Below, piece after piece: positions 17,753-28,593 of a stretch of DNA of 47,474 nucleotides. Position 1 is the stretch's first letter. Each line of letters starts with the position of its first letter. Made by a program: the position numbers and the translations under genes. The notes below the pieces were generated by a model. It was not told the origin of the DNA. It made no database searches and worked only from the letters and a program-made list of their open reading frames with translations. This DNA is from Candidatus Margulisiibacteriota bacterium (GTDB lineage Bacteria; Margulisbacteria; Riflemargulisbacteria; GWF2-35-9). Location of the stretch: contig JAQURL010000012.1 in assembly GCA_028715625.1 (NCBI GenBank), positions 1-47,474 of the forward strand. Reading direction: 5' to 3'.

Positions 17753-17789
17753 AATTTTAAATCACGCCTTAACGAAGCTTTTCTAATTT

Positions 17790-17899
17790 GTCATTTCGAC
17801 CTGCTCCCTGAGGTTCTCGAAGGGAGCGAAGCGGAGTGGAGAAATCTTAAGTCCAGAAAAGACGGCATTTTCAGATTCCTCCACTCAGGTCGGAATGAC
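17790..17899. repeat. 110-bp palindromic repeat between ilvD and ilvB
   Basis: The ends GTCATTTCGACC and GGTCGGAATGAC pair imperfectly. Inside are CCCT...AGGG (CCCTGAGGTTCTCGAAGGG) and CGGAGTGGAGAAATC facing GATTCCTCCACTC. It is the same class as the element at 33651-33747. It probably forms a strong hairpin in the ilvD 3' end and may reduce read-through into ilvB. Confidence 0.75.
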
Positions 17900-17970
17900 G
17901 AAAATGCCTTCATAATAGTCTCCCCAGATTTATCTTAAATTTCCGCTGTAAAATCTCAGCAATTTCCCAC

Positions 17971-17999
17971 TTAACCGCAATCAATTATTGTGTTACAAT
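17971..17999 (+). promoter_or_regulatory. Candidate sigma-70-type promoter for ilvB-leuA
   Basis: TTAACC (17971-17976) and TACAAT (17994-17999) are 17 nt apart, the optimal spacing. The site follows the palindromic repeat and lies 38 nt before the ilvB ATG. No leader peptide rich in branched-chain codons and no T-box core was seen between them. Confidence 0.45.
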
Positions 18000-18037
18000 T
18001 CTTTCCTAATATCTGTTTTGAGGAAGGGATTTGTGTA

Positions 18038-19732
18038 ATGACAGATAAAATTAAAGGCTCCAAAATTCTTCTGGAAAGTTTAAAACAGGAAAACGTAACG
18101 GATATCTTTGGTTATCCTGGCGGCGTTTTGCTGGATATTTATGATGAAATTTACAATAGCGATATAAATCATTTCCTAGTTCGCCATGAGCAGGCTGCCG
18201 CGCACGCGGCCGACGGATATGCTCGCAGTAGTGGCAAGGTAGGCGTATGCCTGGCCACTTCAGGCCCAGGTGCGACCAACCTGGTTACCGGTATTGCCAA
18301 TGCCTATATGGATTCCATACCCATGGTCGCTCTTACCGGTCAGGTTTCAGTCAATTTGATCGGAAAAGATTCTTTTCAGGAAGCCGATATTACCGGTATA
18401 ACTATGCCCATTACCAAGCATAATTTTTTGGTAAAATCGGTAAAAGATCTGGCTGAAACCATTAAAAAAGCTTTTTATATAGCCCGGACCGGCAGACCCG
18501 GACCGGTTTTAATAGATTTACCCAAAGATATTACTCAAGCCAGAATTCCATTCGAATATCCTAAAGATATAAATATTCCTTCTTATAAACCTACCTATAA
18601 GGGAAGTATAAAACAGATCAAGGTAGCGATAGACCTTATGCAGAAAGCACTGAAGCCGGTTATTCTTGCAGGAGGCGGAATTATAGCCTCCAACGCTTCG
18701 GCTGAGTTAAGAGAGCTTGTAAGTCTTACCGGTATACCGGTTTCCAGTACCTTGATGGGGATTGGTTCCTATCCTTACAATGATAAATTATCCCTGAAGA
18801 TGCCCGGCATGCACGGTACGGCATATGCCAATTACGCTGTTCATGACTCGGATTTGATAATAGCAATTGGTATGCGTTTTGATGACCGCATCACCGGCAA
18901 ACTGGAAACTTTCGCGCCTAAAGCGAAAATTATTCATATTGATATTGATCCCGCAGAAATAGGTAAATGTATTCAGCCCACAGTTCCCATAGTCGGAGAC
19001 GCCAAACAGGTGTTAAAAGACATGATCGAACTGCTTAAGGAAACACCAGTAGAACCTAAAAAAGAATGGCTGGAGATTGTTCAGGATTTAAAGGAAAAAC
19101 ATCCGCTGTCTTACAAGCAGACAGGCGATGTAATTTATCCTCAGTTTGTAATGGAAACCATCAATCAATTGACTAAAGGTGAGGCTATTATTGCAACAGA
19201 AGTTGGCACACATCAGATGTGGGCGGCACAGTTCCTTAATCATCTGCACCCGCGTCATTTTCTTTCTTCGGGCGGACTGGGCACCATGGGATTCGGTTTC
19301 CCGGCAGCCATCGGCGCACAGGTTGCCAACCCTGACAAACTGGTAATCGATATTGCCGGAGACGGTTCTATTCAGATGAATATTCAGGAATTATCTACAG
19401 TTGCTTATTACAAACTACCTGTTAAAGTTATTATTATTAATAATCGTTATCTGGGCATGGTAAGGCAGTGGCAGGAACTTTTTTATGAAGGACGTTACTC
19501 CCATGTTGACCTTGAGGGCAAACAACCGGATTTCGTAAAAATTGCCGAAGCTTATGATGTCCTGGGCTTGAGAGCCGAGAAACCTTCCGAACTAAAGAAA
19601 GTTTTGGAAAAAGCTTTTTCTCATAACGGCCCGGTATTTGTTGATGTTGTTGTTAATCGTGAGGAAAGCGTATATCCTTTTGTTCCGGCCGGCGGAGTAC
19701 TTAATAAAATGCTGTTTTCGGAAAGGACATAA
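18038..19732 (+). CDS. ilvB: Acetolactate synthase large subunit
   Basis: ThDP-dependent condensation of pyruvate with pyruvate or 2-ketobutyrate, the first shared step of valine and isoleucine synthesis. 564 aa. The frame opens at a GTG at 17990, but MTDKIKGSK at 18038 has AGGAAGGG upstream and matches the family start. Marks: the catalytic glutamate E51 in VRHEQAAAHAADGYAR, ATSGPGATNLVTGIANAY, and the ThDP/Mg motif GDGSIQMNIQELS followed by IIINNRYLGMVRQWQ. First gene of a four-gene run with ilvH, ilvC and leuA. Confidence 0.95.
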   Translation: MTDKIKGSKILLESLKQENVTDIFGYPGGVLLDIYDEIYNSDINHFLVRHEQAAAHAADGYARSSGKVGVCLATSGPGATNLVTGIANAYMDSIPMVALTGQVSVNLIGKDSFQEADITGITMPITKHNFLVKSVKDLAETIKKAFYIARTGRPGPVLIDLPKDITQARIPFEYPKDINIPSYKPTYKGSIKQIKVAIDLMQKALKPVILAGGGIIASNASAELRELVSLTGIPVSSTLMGIGSYPYNDKLSLKMPGMHGTAYANYAVHDSDLIIAIGMRFDDRITGKLETFAPKAKIIHIDIDPAEIGKCIQPTVPIVGDAKQVLKDMIELLKETPVEPKKEWLEIVQDLKEKHPLSYKQTGDVIYPQFVMETINQLTKGEAIIATEVGTHQMWAAQFLNHLHPRHFLSSGGLGTMGFGFPAAIGAQVANPDKLVIDIAGDGSIQMNIQELSTVAYYKLPVKVIIINNRYLGMVRQWQELFYEGRYSHVDLEGKQPDFVKIAEAYDVLGLRAEKPSELKKVLEKAFSHNGPVFVDVVVNREESVYPFVPAGGVLNKMLFSERT

Positions 19733-19737
19733 AATAC

Positions 19738-20211
19738 ATGAGACATGTTGTTTCAGTAATAGTAGAAAATAAACCTGGTGTACTGGCAAGAATTGCCGGA
19801 CTTTTCAGCCGCAGAGGATATAATATCGACAGTCTGGCTGTAGGAATTACGGAAAATCCGGATTTTTCCAGAATTACTCTGGTGGTGCATGGTGACGATA
19901 TTATTATCGAACAAATAGTTAAACAGCTTTATAAATTGATAGATACTTATAAAGTTATTGATCTAACCAAACAAACACATATAGAGCGGGAAATGGCACT
20001 GGTAAAAATCAGTGTTACGGCCAGTACCCGTTCGGAAATTATAGAAATTGCTGATATCTTCAGAGCAAAAATTATTGATGTCAGTGAAAAGAATCTGGTG
20101 ATTGAGCTTACCGGGGATCAGGACAAGATCGAAGGTTTTCTGGTATTAATCAAGAAGTTCGGAATAGTCGAACTGGTACGTACAGGTTCGATAGCCATAC
20201 AAAGAGGATAA
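19738..20211 (+). CDS. ilvH: Acetolactate synthase small (regulatory) subunit
   Basis: The ACT-domain subunit that activates IlvB and confers valine feedback. 157 aa with the standard opening RHVVSVIVENKPGVLARIAG, LFSRRGYNIDSLAVG, and the C-terminal dimer domain through ELVRTGSIAIQRG. It starts 5 nt after the ilvB stop, so the subunits are made together. Confidence 0.95.
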   Translation: MRHVVSVIVENKPGVLARIAGLFSRRGYNIDSLAVGITENPDFSRITLVVHGDDIIIEQIVKQLYKLIDTYKVIDLTKQTHIEREMALVKISVTASTRSEIIEIADIFRAKIIDVSEKNLVIELTGDQDKIEGFLVLIKKFGIVELVRTGSIAIQRG

Positions 20212-20223
20212 TACTCAAACTCC

Positions 20224-21282
<1,059 letters not shown>

Positions 21283-21308
21283 TTGTTAGCCTGAAAAGGT
21301 TTTGCTAA

Positions 21309-22829
21309 ATGAGCGAACGGATTATAAAGATTTTTGATACCACATTAAGAGACGGTGAGCAGGCTCCGGGAGCCAGCATGACCATTGACGAAAAACTGGA
21401 AATGGCCAAACAGCTTGCCTATCTTAATGTGGATATTATTGAAGCCGGTTTTGCTATTTCTTCCAAAGGTGATTTTGAAGCCATAAAAACTATCGCTCAA
21501 CAGGTTAAAGGGCCGATAATTTGTAGTCTGGCCAGAGCGGTAAAGCTGGATATAGAAACAGCCTGGGAAGCTGTTAAACATAGCGCCAGACCTCGTATCC
21601 ATACTTTTATAGCTACCTCTCCCGTACATATGGAATACAAGCTGAAGAAATCGCCGGAAGAAGTTTTACAGATTGCCATTAATATGGTTAAGTTTGCCAA
21701 ATCTCTTTGCGCAGATGTGGAATTTTCCGCAGAAGACGCATCCAGGTCTGAACCTGAATTTCTGTTCAAAATATTTACTGAAGTAATCAAAGCCGGAGCA
21801 ACAGTTATTAATGTTCCCGATACCGTTGGATATGCTATTCCGGAAGAATTTGGAAAGCTTATTAAAAGCATAAAAGAGAATGTAGAGGGTATTGATAAAG
21901 TAGATATAAGTGTTCATTGTCATAATGACTTGGGACTGGCTACGGCCAATAGTCTGTCTGCTATTAGAAACGGGGCCTCACAAATTGAGGTAGCTGTTAA
22001 TGGCATTGGTGAACGCGCAGGAAATGCTTCTCTGGAAGAAGTAGTAATGTCCGTTTATACGCGCAAGGATTTGTTTAAGGCTGTAACCAATATTAATTCC
22101 AAAGAAATTTATCGCACATCAAAATTGTTAACAGGGATAACAGGTATTATGGTGCAGCCCAACAAAGCTATTGTCGGTGAAAATGCCTTTTTGCACGAAG
22201 CCGGTATACATCAGGATGGGGTGCTTAAACATCGTGCGACCTATGAAATTATGAGTGCCGAAATAATAGGGCTTAAACAACAGGCCCTGGTATTAGGAAA
22301 GCATTCAGGTCGTCATGCTTTTAAGGAACGTCTGCAGGAATTGGGTTTCCATGTAGATGAAGAACAATTACAAAATGCTTTTGAAAAATTTAAAATTCTG
22401 GCTGATGAAAAAAAGGTAGTATCGGATAAAGATATAGAATCAATTGTGGCCAAGGAGTCTATTCAGATTGAAGAACGCTACAAACTTGAATACGTTCAGG
22501 TCACGGCAGGGAATACTACTAAACCGACAGCCACTGTCAGACTTGTTTCCAATGCCGGAGAAATACTGGAGAAAGCAGGGTTGGGTTCTGGTCCGGTTGA
22601 CGCAATTTATAATACTATTGAAGAACTCATCGGTCGGAAAATAAATCTGCAGGATTATATAGTTCACGCTGTTACGGGTGGCACGGACGCGCTAGGCGAA
22701 GTTACGGTTCGTATCAAGGAAAACGGTGAAGTGTACACCGGACGAGGTTCGGATACCGATATCCTGGTATCCAGCGCGCAGGCCTTTTTATCTGCAGTAA
22801 ACAAGTTGTTTTATTATAACAATCGCTGA
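21309..22829 (+). CDS. leuA: 2-Isopropylmalate synthase
   Basis: Condenses 2-ketoisovalerate with acetyl-CoA, the first step of leucine synthesis. Full length at 506 aa: a DRE-TIM barrel with [16 protein letters not shown], the metal-binding [17 protein letters not shown] and [17 protein letters not shown], a linker with [20 protein letters not shown] and GKHSGRHAF, and the C-terminal leucine-sensing domain (about 390-506). Presence of the regulatory domain and the [11 protein letters not shown] signature favour LeuA over homocitrate or citramalate synthase. It follows ilvC by 26 bp and ends the branched-chain operon; leuB, leuC and leuD are not in the window. Confidence 0.94.
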   Translation: MSERIIKIFDTTLRDGEQAPGASMTIDEKLEMAKQLAYLNVDIIEAGFAISSKGDFEAIKTIAQQVKGPIICSLARAVKLDIETAWEAVKHSARPRIHTFIATSPVHMEYKLKKSPEEVLQIAINMVKFAKSLCADVEFSAEDASRSEPEFLFKIFTEVIKAGATVINVPDTVGYAIPEEFGKLIKSIKENVEGIDKVDISVHCHNDLGLATANSLSAIRNGASQIEVAVNGIGERAGNASLEEVVMSVYTRKDLFKAVTNINSKEIYRTSKLLTGITGIMVQPNKAIVGENAFLHEAGIHQDGVLKHRATYEIMSAEIIGLKQQALVLGKHSGRHAFKERLQELGFHVDEEQLQNAFEKFKILADEKKVVSDKDIESIVAKESIQIEERYKLEYVQVTAGNTTKPTATVRLVSNAGEILEKAGLGSGPVDAIYNTIEELIGRKINLQDYIVHAVTGGTDALGEVTVRIKENGEVYTGRGSDTDILVSSAQAFLSAVNKLFYYNNR

Positions 22830-22856
22830 ATTTGATTTTCCGCAGGATTGGTATTT

Positions 22857-23453
22857 ATGAACTTTAAGGACCTGCAAATTCTGCCGGAACATTTTTTTTT
22901 GCAGGACACTATAAAAATCGCCAGGCAATTATTAGGTAAATATTTAATAAAAGTTCAAAATAACGGTAAGGTACTTGGCGGCATGATAGTTGAGAGTGAA
23001 GCTTATGAACAGGATGATCCCGCAAGTCATTCATATCGTGGCCAGACCCCCAGGAATGAACCTATGTTCAGAAAAGGCGGGATAAGTTATGTTTATTTTA
23101 TATATGGAATGTATCATTGTTTTAATGTAGTAACCGGCCTGGATGGCGTCGGTAGCGCAATACTTATCAGGTCCTTGGAGCCGTTATTCGGCGAAGACAT
23201 AATGAAAAAAAATCGCAAGACAGATAATATAAAAAAGTTGACCAGCGGACCGGGCATGCTTTGCCAGGCTCTGGATATTACCAGAAAAGATAACTGTGTT
23301 AATTTGCAGAATGGCCATATCGGAATATATCATGATCGAACAGATAATGTTAAAATTAACATTGTACAGGTACCTCGTATCGGTATAAAAGAAGAGAACA
23401 AAAAACTTTATCGTTTTTATATAAAAGGAAATGAATATGTTTCGGTCAAGTAG
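22857..23453 (+). CDS. DNA-3-methyladenine glycosylase (AAG/MPG family)
   Basis: Excises alkylated purines from DNA. 198 aa, normal length for bacterial members. Marks: DTIKIARQLLGKYLI, the catalytic glutamate in GGMIVESEAYEQDDPASHSY, GISYVYFIYGMYHCFNVVTG, AILIRSLEP and SGPGMLCQALDITR. A TTG at 22848 adjoins AGGA, but the ATG at 22857 has better spacing (9 nt) and is preferred. It is 27 bp after leuA and overlaps the next gene by 17 bp, so it may be transcribed with either. Confidence 0.92.
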   Translation: MNFKDLQILPEHFFLQDTIKIARQLLGKYLIKVQNNGKVLGGMIVESEAYEQDDPASHSYRGQTPRNEPMFRKGGISYVYFIYGMYHCFNVVTGLDGVGSAILIRSLEPLFGEDIMKKNRKTDNIKKLTSGPGMLCQALDITRKDNCVNLQNGHIGIYHDRTDNVKINIVQVPRIGIKEENKKLYRFYIKGNEYVSVK

Positions 23454-26160
23454 ATTTTTACCTGCAAGCTTTTTATTGCAAACATTTAGAAATGTATTCC
23501 TGACTATATGTCTGTCAATTTTGTCCGGAGCGTGTTTCGCTTATCCGTTTCCTCATTACGAAACGTGGAATGTTTATGAAACCGAACATTTTAATATTTA
23601 TTTTAATGACAAGACCAGATATGTAGCTGACCAGGCTTTTGACATTGTTGAAGACATTTATAAAAGTGTATCGACCGAACTAAAATATTCACCCAGAGAT
23701 AAAGTAGAGCTGGTTTTTTCTGACCTGAGCGATCTTGCGAATGGCAGTGCGGATTATTTTTCACAAACTATTGTCATAGAGGTTTCATCGGCGCCAACCA
23801 ACGAACTGGGGCCTTTTAAAAAGAGCGCGCTCTACAATATTATTACGCATGAACTGACTCATATAATTCATCTGGGTATGAATTATTCTTCCGAAGCTTT
23901 GTACAGGTTAACAAAACGTTTGACCAGCAAAGGGTTTTTATATCCTCAATATATAGCTGAAGGGTACGCAGTTTATAACGAGAAACTTCTGGCCGGAGGC
24001 GGAAGACTTTATAATTCCTATTTCCATGAATATATGATGGCTTTTGCCAAATACCATGATTTCCCTAAATTAAGTCAATTGGCTAATCGCAGTATGCTAC
24101 GCTGGCCACAGGGAAATGGCCCTTATATTGTCGGAGCTGAATTTATCGATTATCTGGCCGATCAGTATGGTATACAAAGGCTGCTGGATTCCTACCACGA
24201 TTTTGCCAAAGATTTCTATTTATCAGGCTTCGAACAGGCCATACATCAGGCTTACGATAAATCAGCTGAAGTGCTTTATGATGAATTTCTGGAAAAAACT
24301 TTTAATACCTACATGGAAAAAGAAAAAACCGAAACCTCATATAATATAGTTATTTCAGCAAACGGCTATGCTCAATATCCAGCCTGGCTGACAGAAAATA
24401 AATTTGTTTATTATCAATCGGATTTGCAGCAGGACCCGGGTTTTTTTGAATATGATCTGCAAAACTCAAAGAGCAGTACTATGTTAAGGGAACCCTATCT
24501 GATGAGTAATTTCCAGTTGTCAGACGAATCGCTTTATCTGATTAAATATGAATATCAGGACCTGTATAAAACTCAATTGCAGCTATATAGATATTCCCTG
24601 ACCAATAATAGGGAAGAAGTTTTGGAAAAGCATGTAAGGAACTTTATTGTAAAAAACAACCGGTTATTTATGGTCCAGGACATGGTAACCGGAGATGTCC
24701 TTTCAGAAGTAAATTTTGAGAGTCTGGAACATAATAAACTTCTTGAAGCGGAATATCTGGATTTTTTAGCTTATGACAGTCTGCATTATAGATTGGCTTA
24801 TGTTAAAAGAAATCAGGCCAAAAACGGGCTTTATTTTCTGGACCTGAAAAGTAAACAGGAAAATTTGTTGTATGAAGGCAATATTCGCGACTTGTCCTTT
24901 GATACTACCGGTGATGTCCTGTATTTTGTTGCCGATTGGGACGGCTACAGCCAGCTTTATTCCTATCAAACAAGGGAAGGTTCTCTTCATCGTCTTACCA
25001 ATCTTTTAACGGGAGTATATCACCCCTCAGTGCAAGCGAACCGGTTGCTTTTTTCTACACTCACCAATAAAGGTTATGATATTTGTTACATTGATAATCT
25101 GGCAAACAGCATAGTATCTGTGAATTACAAAATACCGAAACCGGATGAAATTGTCCCGACTATTCCGACCTTCCAGGCAATTTCCTTAAATATTAAAAAG
25201 GAGATAACACCAAACTTTTACGCTACCTATTTTAAAAAGCAGTATCCTAAACAGCCGAAGCCTTATGATATGTTTAATGTTAATTTGCTGTATTTCATTC
25301 CCTTTCTAGCCATCAGTAATTACGGCAGTTATGTGGGCTTCAATTCTCTAATGACTGACCCTCTGCAATATCACCAGTTCCAAATGTACTATTTATATAA
25401 TTATGGTTTCGAGAATTATCAATTCCAATATATGAATACAGCGCTTTATCCTTTCTTGCAGATGAACGCTTCCAAAGAAAACGACACCCAGGCTTTTACG
25501 ACCAGTCTGCTTTTCCCGTTTATGCAAAAAGATATATATTTTGATTTTTCCGCTGGGCTGCAAAACCAGACGACCAGCCCCAACAATCAGGCGCAGTATT
25601 TTACTTTTGCCCATAATATTCGTTCATATCGTGGTTATAACTATTCAATATCGCCTGAAAAAGGTTTTGCCAATCTGTTCTTTTTTAAAATTCGGGATAA
25701 CACCAGCTATACTTCTGTTTTGGATGATTTGAATCTTTATATCCCGGGCCTTGCTCTTAATCATGTTCTGAAATTGAATATTACCGCGGGCAGAAGTCAG
25801 AATGAAAGTTTCACAGTCGGAGGATTTCCCAATACCTATTTTGTGCGCGGCTATGGATATAATGATACAAAGTCCGGTCCGTATCTGGCGAAATTTAGCC
25901 TGGAATATAAATATCCGCTGGCCCGTATCGATGATTTAACATTCTTTAATTTTTACACCTATCAGCTTTATGGTACATTTTTTGTGGATTTCGCCGATAC
26001 TGATAGCAGAACAAATCTTTTCCAAACTCCTTTGTTTAGTGTAGGTTATTTAATCGACGCGCAAAATGTTTTTTCTAACCTTATCCCTCTCGACATCGGG
26101 ATAGGTGTGGCTACCACCCCTAAGTCCAGTTTCAATCTGATCTTCTTTTTCAGCCTTTAG
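23437..26160 (+). CDS. Exported metallopeptidase-like / beta-propeller / outer-membrane barrel protein
   Basis: About 907 aa. The second of two close ATGs was chosen: AGGA is 7 nt from it but only 1 nt from the first. A long signal peptide ends near CFA-YPFP (residue 35). Next comes a gluzincin-like domain with HELTH (138-142) and the likely third zinc ligand E175 in IAEGYAVYNE. Residues of about 300-570 form TolB-like propeller strands (ISANGYAQYPAWLTENKFVY; IRDLSFDTTGDVLYFVADWD). The C-terminal part (about 620-907) is rich in alternating aromatic strands, has FTVGGFPNTYFVRGYGY (surface-antigen/Omp85-like), and ends NLIFFFSL with a terminal aromatic-rich strand. This implies an outer-membrane-anchored protease or sensor. 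Individual domain calls are by pattern only. Confidence 0.75.
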   Translation: MFRSSRFLPASFLLQTFRNVFLTICLSILSGACFAYPFPHYETWNVYETEHFNIYFNDKTRYVADQAFDIVEDIYKSVSTELKYSPRDKVELVFSDLSDLANGSADYFSQTIVIEVSSAPTNELGPFKKSALYNIITHELTHIIHLGMNYSSEALYRLTKRLTSKGFLYPQYIAEGYAVYNEKLLAGGGRLYNSYFHEYMMAFAKYHDFPKLSQLANRSMLRWPQGNGPYIVGAEFIDYLADQYGIQRLLDSYHDFAKDFYLSGFEQAIHQAYDKSAEVLYDEFLEKTFNTYMEKEKTETSYNIVISANGYAQYPAWLTENKFVYYQSDLQQDPGFFEYDLQNSKSSTMLREPYLMSNFQLSDESLYLIKYEYQDLYKTQLQLYRYSLTNNREEVLEKHVRNFIVKNNRLFMVQDMVTGDVLSEVNFESLEHNKLLEAEYLDFLAYDSLHYRLAYVKRNQAKNGLYFLDLKSKQENLLYEGNIRDLSFDTTGDVLYFVADWDGYSQLYSYQTREGSLHRLTNLLTGVYHPSVQANRLLFSTLTNKGYDICYIDNLANSIVSVNYKIPKPDEIVPTIPTFQAISLNIKKEITPNFYATYFKKQYPKQPKPYDMFNVNLLYFIPFLAISNYGSYVGFNSLMTDPLQYHQFQMYYLYNYGFENYQFQYMNTALYPFLQMNASKENDTQAFTTSLLFPFMQKDIYFDFSAGLQNQTTSPNNQAQYFTFAHNIRSYRGYNYSISPEKGFANLFFFKIRDNTSYTSVLDDLNLYIPGLALNHVLKLNITAGRSQNESFTVGGFPNTYFVRGYGYNDTKSGPYLAKFSLEYKYPLARIDDLTFFNFYTYQLYGTFFVDFADTDSRTNLFQTPLFSVGYLIDAQNVFSNLIPLDIGIGVATTPKSSFNLIFFFSL

Positions 26161-26179
26161 GTTTTTTTCGGATATATAT

Positions 26180-26216
26180 CACCCCTCTCCAGCTTGCGGG
26201 AGAAGGGTTAGGGGTG
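26180..26216. repeat. Short palindromic intergenic repeat
   Basis: CACCCCT (26180-26186) pairs with AGGGGTG (26210-26216), with TCTCC/GGAGA inside. It lies 19 bp after the barrel gene and could act as a transcript end or mRNA stabiliser. Related in wording to 2577-2672. Confidence 0.7.
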
Positions 26217-26235
26217 AGGGTAGTTCCAAAAAAAC

Positions 26236-26270
26236 GGGAAATAGTATTCTAATATACGATATATTTAATA
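26236..26270 (+). promoter_or_regulatory. GGGAAA-N15-CGATATATTTAATA leader motif
   Basis: GGGAAA (26236-26241) and CGATATATTTAATA (from 26257) are 15 nt apart, exactly as at 14404-14437. The GTG of the three-gene orphan operon is 27 nt after the end of the motif. Likely promoter region of that operon. Confidence 0.45.
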
Positions 26271-26297
26271 AGAATATTTATTCATAAGGGGTAACAA

Positions 26298-27341
26298 GTG
26301 CGCGCCAAAATTATTTCTTTAGATATTGAATTGTTCCGGGAATTTTTTTCCACAAAATGGATTTATAGCGTAATGCCTGAAAAAGTTAAAGAATTCTTAG
26401 AAAAACTTATTGTGCTTAAAGGTCCTGCGGATAATCCTGAACATAAAGTCAAATGGGCGGCATATGTAAATCAGGTTGTGGAGTTCATACGAATAAGCTC
26501 TTCTGTTCCCGCTGAGGATAAAATGAATCCTTTAAAATCTATTACGGCTTGTTTATTAAATATCGGAGCGAATAATTTTGATGCTGTTCAAAAGAAATTT
26601 TTAAGGGATATTACAATCCTCGGTTTTATTAAGCGAGCTGTTTCTGCGAACGATAAAATTTCTTATGATGCAAACCATATAGCAGTTGCCAATATTATAG
26701 CAAATGAAAACGTTGAGCAGGCGATGGCTTATTTGGAAAAAGTAATTAATGAGCATGAAGGGGCTCCGGTTAGTTCCATAACAGAATTGATAGAAAAAAA
26801 TATTGATTTTAGTAATAAGGATAAACTCTTACCTATATTAAACATGATTATTGAAAGACAAACAACATGGGTACAAGCCAGGGCGCGAGTTTTACTGGGT
26901 AGTATAAACGATGACAAGTCGTTCGAAATTTTCATTACTAAAAATAAAGCCCTGAAACTGCTTGTGGATTTGCTCAAACAATATAAAAATTCAAATAATG
27001 TGCTTAAATTTGCTGTCGACACTGCCACTTTTACGTTATGCTACGAACAAGGGGTTATTAAGTGGAATTATTCTAACGGTGAAAAAAAATACGATGGAGA
27101 AATAAGTATAAATGATAATATAACCATTTCTGAAAAAGGAGAAATAGATATCAAACATACTATAGATGCTCAGAATTTCGGCAGTGGAGGTTCAAACCAT
27201 TATTATTTATCTTTGCAAATAGACGAAAAGAACAAAAAATTGAGATTCAAGATTGGCAATTACTCATATTCCGAAATGCTGGGAGATGGAAAATTCTATC
27301 CGATGTTTGAAGGTCATGGCATCTTGCCGGAGCTAGGTTAG
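26298..27341 (+). CDS. Orphan family protein (347 aa), first gene of a three-paralogue operon
   Basis: Starts at GTG with AAGGGGT 5-6 nt upstream. N-terminal domain of the four-member family: MRAKIIS, then KMNPLKSITACLLNIGANNF and DAVQKKFLRDITIL. The middle (about 150-240) is helical with ARM/HEAT-like leucine spacing (KLLPILNMIIERQTTWVQAR; KALKLLVDLLKQYKNSNNVL). The last 100 residues look like beta strands (GVIKWNYSNGEKKYDGEIS; NHYYLSLQIDEKNKKLRFKI). There is no signal peptide. The next gene starts 3 nt after the stop. Unlike its two neighbours it lacks the tandem WEEFLN modules, so the N-terminal domain seems to be joined to different C-terminal parts. Function unknown. Confidence 0.75.
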   Translation: MRAKIISLDIELFREFFSTKWIYSVMPEKVKEFLEKLIVLKGPADNPEHKVKWAAYVNQVVEFIRISSSVPAEDKMNPLKSITACLLNIGANNFDAVQKKFLRDITILGFIKRAVSANDKISYDANHIAVANIIANENVEQAMAYLEKVINEHEGAPVSSITELIEKNIDFSNKDKLLPILNMIIERQTTWVQARARVLLGSINDDKSFEIFITKNKALKLLVDLLKQYKNSNNVLKFAVDTATFTLCYEQGVIKWNYSNGEKKYDGEISINDNITISEKGEIDIKHTIDAQNFGSGGSNHYYLSLQIDEKNKKLRFKIGNYSYSEMLGDGKFYPMFEGHGILPELG

Positions 27342-27344
27342 AGT

Positions 27345-28592
27345 ATGAAAAATAAAATCATCTCAGAACAAGAATATATTGTCCCGGCGGATATTCAGAA
27401 ATGTTTGGAGTTCATAGATGGGCGCATGGGAAGTTCTGCGGAGGAGATATTAAGTAAGATATTTATTTATAAGCAAAAAACACCTGACAAAGACTGGCCG
27501 TTCATTGTCGAAAATTTATTGAATTTAATCTCGATGGGAGTTGGGGAGGATGTAGACAAGGGGGTAAAAGCTATCTGCTTTAAGTCCATAAAATCATGTT
27601 TGTTGAACCTGAACGATAAGAATTATGAGACAGTTAAAGATAAGCTGCACCGGGATTTAAACAAACTGAATATTAAGGATATTAATACGGAGATTCAGGA
27701 AAAATGGGAAGAATTTTTAAACAGTCCATGTCATGGCTCCAACATTGCTATAAAAAGTATTTTAAGTAACGTCGGCGACTTGCTGGTTGAGGTCAATAAA
27801 AACCTGATAAAAATAAAATATCGGAATTTTGAAGGTAATCTGAGCCCTGAGCAGGCAATCGGTGCGCTTTCAATGTTTGCTTATCATATGAATGAATCCG
27901 ATAAATCTTCAAGTGAAAGCACTTCTATGCTTGAATTTGCAAAAGGATATGATTTTCTAATGAGCTATCTAAAACCAACAGATGCCATATCTTTTAAGTG
28001 GGAGGAATTCTTAAATCAAAAAGCCCGCAAATCCAATGCCCTTTTCAGAGACTTACTAAAAACTCCCGGTCTGAATATTGAAATTAAAGATAACCGGGTA
28101 ACTATTCGATATTCAGGTGAAGAATGCATAGTGGACATTGATAAAGCAATAGAGATATTGGGTGAATACGCATTAAATATGAATGAGTTCAATATGTCTG
28201 GTGACAGTTATGCGGAGACAGAATGGGGCAGAGCTCATTCGGGTTTGCTTGATGGTATTCGAAAGGGTTCTGACTATACTAAAATATGGGAAAATTTTCT
28301 AAACAGCAGTAGTGCGGGGACAAATAGAAAGATTAGTGAAATATTAGGGCGCCTAAAAGATTTACATACTTGTTTACTTAATGATCAGGTGGAGATTAAA
28401 TATACTCAAAATGAGCAAACATATTCAGCTTCTTTTCCGATAGATGAAGCCAGACTAATAATATCAAAACTGGCATGGCAAATTGATAATATAGATGAAG
28501 CACTTGGCTCGTATGATGAGGGCCAGGTTATGAGCGGTTTCAGGTTGCAGCGAGAAGCAATTGAAGAATTAATAAATCAACTGAAAGGTTAA
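27345..28592 (+). CDS. Orphan family protein (415 aa) with three tandem modules
   Basis: N-terminal family domain (residues 1-118): MKNKIIS, LSKIFIYKQK, KAICFKSIKSCLLNLNDKNY, ETVKDKLHRDLNKL. Three modules follow at about 119-217, 218-312 and 313-415. Each opens with a tryptophan helix (KWEEFLNS, KWEEFLNQ, IWENFLNS), has a beta hairpin (LLVEVNKNLIKIKY; LNIEIKDNRVTIRY; HTCLLNDQVEIKY), then a helix around an acidic DEA/DKAIEIL motif and a closing helix. The last module has a cap (ALGSYDEGQVMSGFRLQREA) resembling the end of the 602-residue protein. Stop and start of the following gene are 1 nt apart. No homologous family is known to me. Confidence 0.75.
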   Translation: MKNKIISEQEYIVPADIQKCLEFIDGRMGSSAEEILSKIFIYKQKTPDKDWPFIVENLLNLISMGVGEDVDKGVKAICFKSIKSCLLNLNDKNYETVKDKLHRDLNKLNIKDINTEIQEKWEEFLNSPCHGSNIAIKSILSNVGDLLVEVNKNLIKIKYRNFEGNLSPEQAIGALSMFAYHMNESDKSSSESTSMLEFAKGYDFLMSYLKPTDAISFKWEEFLNQKARKSNALFRDLLKTPGLNIEIKDNRVTIRYSGEECIVDIDKAIEILGEYALNMNEFNMSGDSYAETEWGRAHSGLLDGIRKGSDYTKIWENFLNSSSAGTNRKISEILGRLKDLHTCLLNDQVEIKYTQNEQTYSASFPIDEARLIISKLAWQIDNIDEALGSYDEGQVMSGFRLQREAIEELINQLKG

Positions 28593-28593
28593 T

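Noticed and set aside
17753-18037. T-box or leader-peptide attenuator for the ilv operon
   Set aside because: No T-box core and no run of branched-chain codons; only a palindromic repeat and a simple promoter-like site.
23437-23560. Lipobox at the SGAC sequence in the barrel protein signal peptide
   Set aside because: The -3 and -2 residues do not fit the lipobox well, and a C-terminal barrel makes a lipid anchor unnecessary.
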